Assembly (NCBI RefSeq): GCF_032854445.1
Contig: NW_027018259.1
Location: 1-50,416, forward strand
Direction of reading: 5' to 3'
Source: Liolophura sinensis
Lineage: Eukaryota; Mollusca; Polyplacophora; Chitonida; Chitonidae
DNA: 50,416 nt
In this document: positions 50,091 to 50,416 of the stretch, in pieces
How the letters are laid out: every line of letters starts with the position of its first letter
How positions within the stretch are numbered: the first letter of the stretch is position 1
Notes under the pieces: model-generated
What the model was told of the DNA's origin: nothing
Database searches by the model: none
Seen by the model: the letters and a program-made list of their open reading frames with translations, nothing else
Made by a program: the position numbers and the translations under genes

Positions 50091-50416
50091 CAAATCTTTG
50101 GCCAAGCCCATTTAACTCACCCAGCAAATGTCTTACTTCTAAGTCGAAGACAAACTCAATGTCTTTATCTACATGTAGAAAAACCACACCATTTGTATAT
50201 AAAAAAAACAAAAGGTACTTGATACAGTCCGCTGTAAAAAAGTACAATTGAACACTGACCCACATCAATAAGGTGCCAAAAGATGCGCAATTGGGCCAGC
50301 ATCTCAGCTGTTGAAAAATTGCAAATTTCCTTGGTTTCCATGGAGTAAGAGCCGTTGCTGGGCACGTGATCTTGACATCAATGATTATTCATTTTGTGGC
50401 TACAGCCAAAAGTATT
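50091..50416. repeat. Partial monomer (copy 92) cut by the window end
   Basis: The first ~326 bp of a unit are present, ending in CCAAAAGTATT. It has A6 before GTAC and several single-base deletions (GGGCCAGCATCTCAGC near 50294). The array evidently continues past the window. Confidence 0.85.

Larger units (their letters stand above)
1..50416. repeat. Satellite DNA array, ~550-bp monomer, 92 copies, head to tail
   Basis: The same ~550-bp unit follows itself without interruption from the first base to the last. Taking CAAATCTTTGGG as an arbitrary cut point, monomers begin at 1, 551, 1101, 1651, 2201, 2751, 3301, 3851, 4401, 4949, 5501 and so on to 50091. That is 91 full units plus 326 bp of a 92nd, and the mean spacing is 550.4 bp. 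All units are in the same orientation. In the well-resolved parts neighbouring units usually differ at only a few to about fifteen bases, and lengths are 550, 551 or 552 bp. No spacer, insertion, inverted segment or unique flank is present. This is the structure of a eukaryotic satellite of the pericentromeric, subtelomeric or heterochromatic-block type. Chromosomal position and species cannot be read from it. Confidence 0.97.

Noticed and set aside
1-50416. CRISPR array
   Set aside because: The repeat is 550 bp with no variable spacers between units; period and composition do not fit.
1-50416. Tandem transposon (LTR, Helitron or MITE) copies
   Set aside because: There are no terminal inverted repeats, target duplications, long direct terminal repeats or coding domains at any fixed point of the unit. 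The cut point is arbitrary.
1-50416. Telomeric or microsatellite tracts
   Set aside because: No TTAGGG-like or other short tandem tract is present beyond the A/T homopolymers and one CGCG slip at about 23595.

Overview
The whole window is one head-to-tail array of a single satellite DNA. I count 91 complete monomers and one partial monomer (the last, from 50091). The mean period is about 550.4 bp, and the orientation never changes. No unique sequence, gene, RNA gene, recognisable transposon or array edge is visible, so both ends lie inside a larger array. Many 60-120 codon open frames recur once per monomer on both strands. They are by-products of the repeated sequence, and I annotate none as genes.

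The organism is a eukaryote; the sequence does not let me name it. The monomer is about 40.5% G+C (223 of 550 in the first copy). It has about 18 CpG, near the count expected by chance, which argues against a heavily CpG-depleted vertebrate-type genome. Several variants that distinguish copies are nevertheless CpG to TpG/CpA changes.

Layout. (1) Copies 1-43 (1-23666) form a left domain marked by TATTTTTTCTAATTG near the monomer end, AACGTGG and AAAAAGGAC. (2) Copies 44-92 (23667-50416) form a right domain marked by TATTAATCGG or TATTGATCGG, AAGTTGAAG, CCAACAGC, and A6/A7 in place of A5 before GTAC. Within these domains are nested recent duplications: a 6-monomer block repeated 7 monomers on (9904 and 13763), a 2-monomer alternation (24215-27521), a 3-monomer tandem duplication (30825/32477), a 2-monomer duplication (33579/34681), and a higher-order unit of about 8 monomers starting at 36334 and 40740 whose second copy has a further 3-monomer duplication (40740/42392).

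Three tracts (about 4791-13730, 23112-28500 and 46670-50416) carry many single-base indels, while the rest is nearly indel-free with 550, 551 or 552 bp monomers. I infer that these tracts are poorly corrected long-read consensus rather than biology. Fine structure there should be treated with caution.

Each monomer carries a 12-bp palindrome, a TATA-like A-rich element, a CACGTGAT site, a GACGTCA site and four clustered T-runs. Whether any of these is functional cannot be decided from sequence alone.
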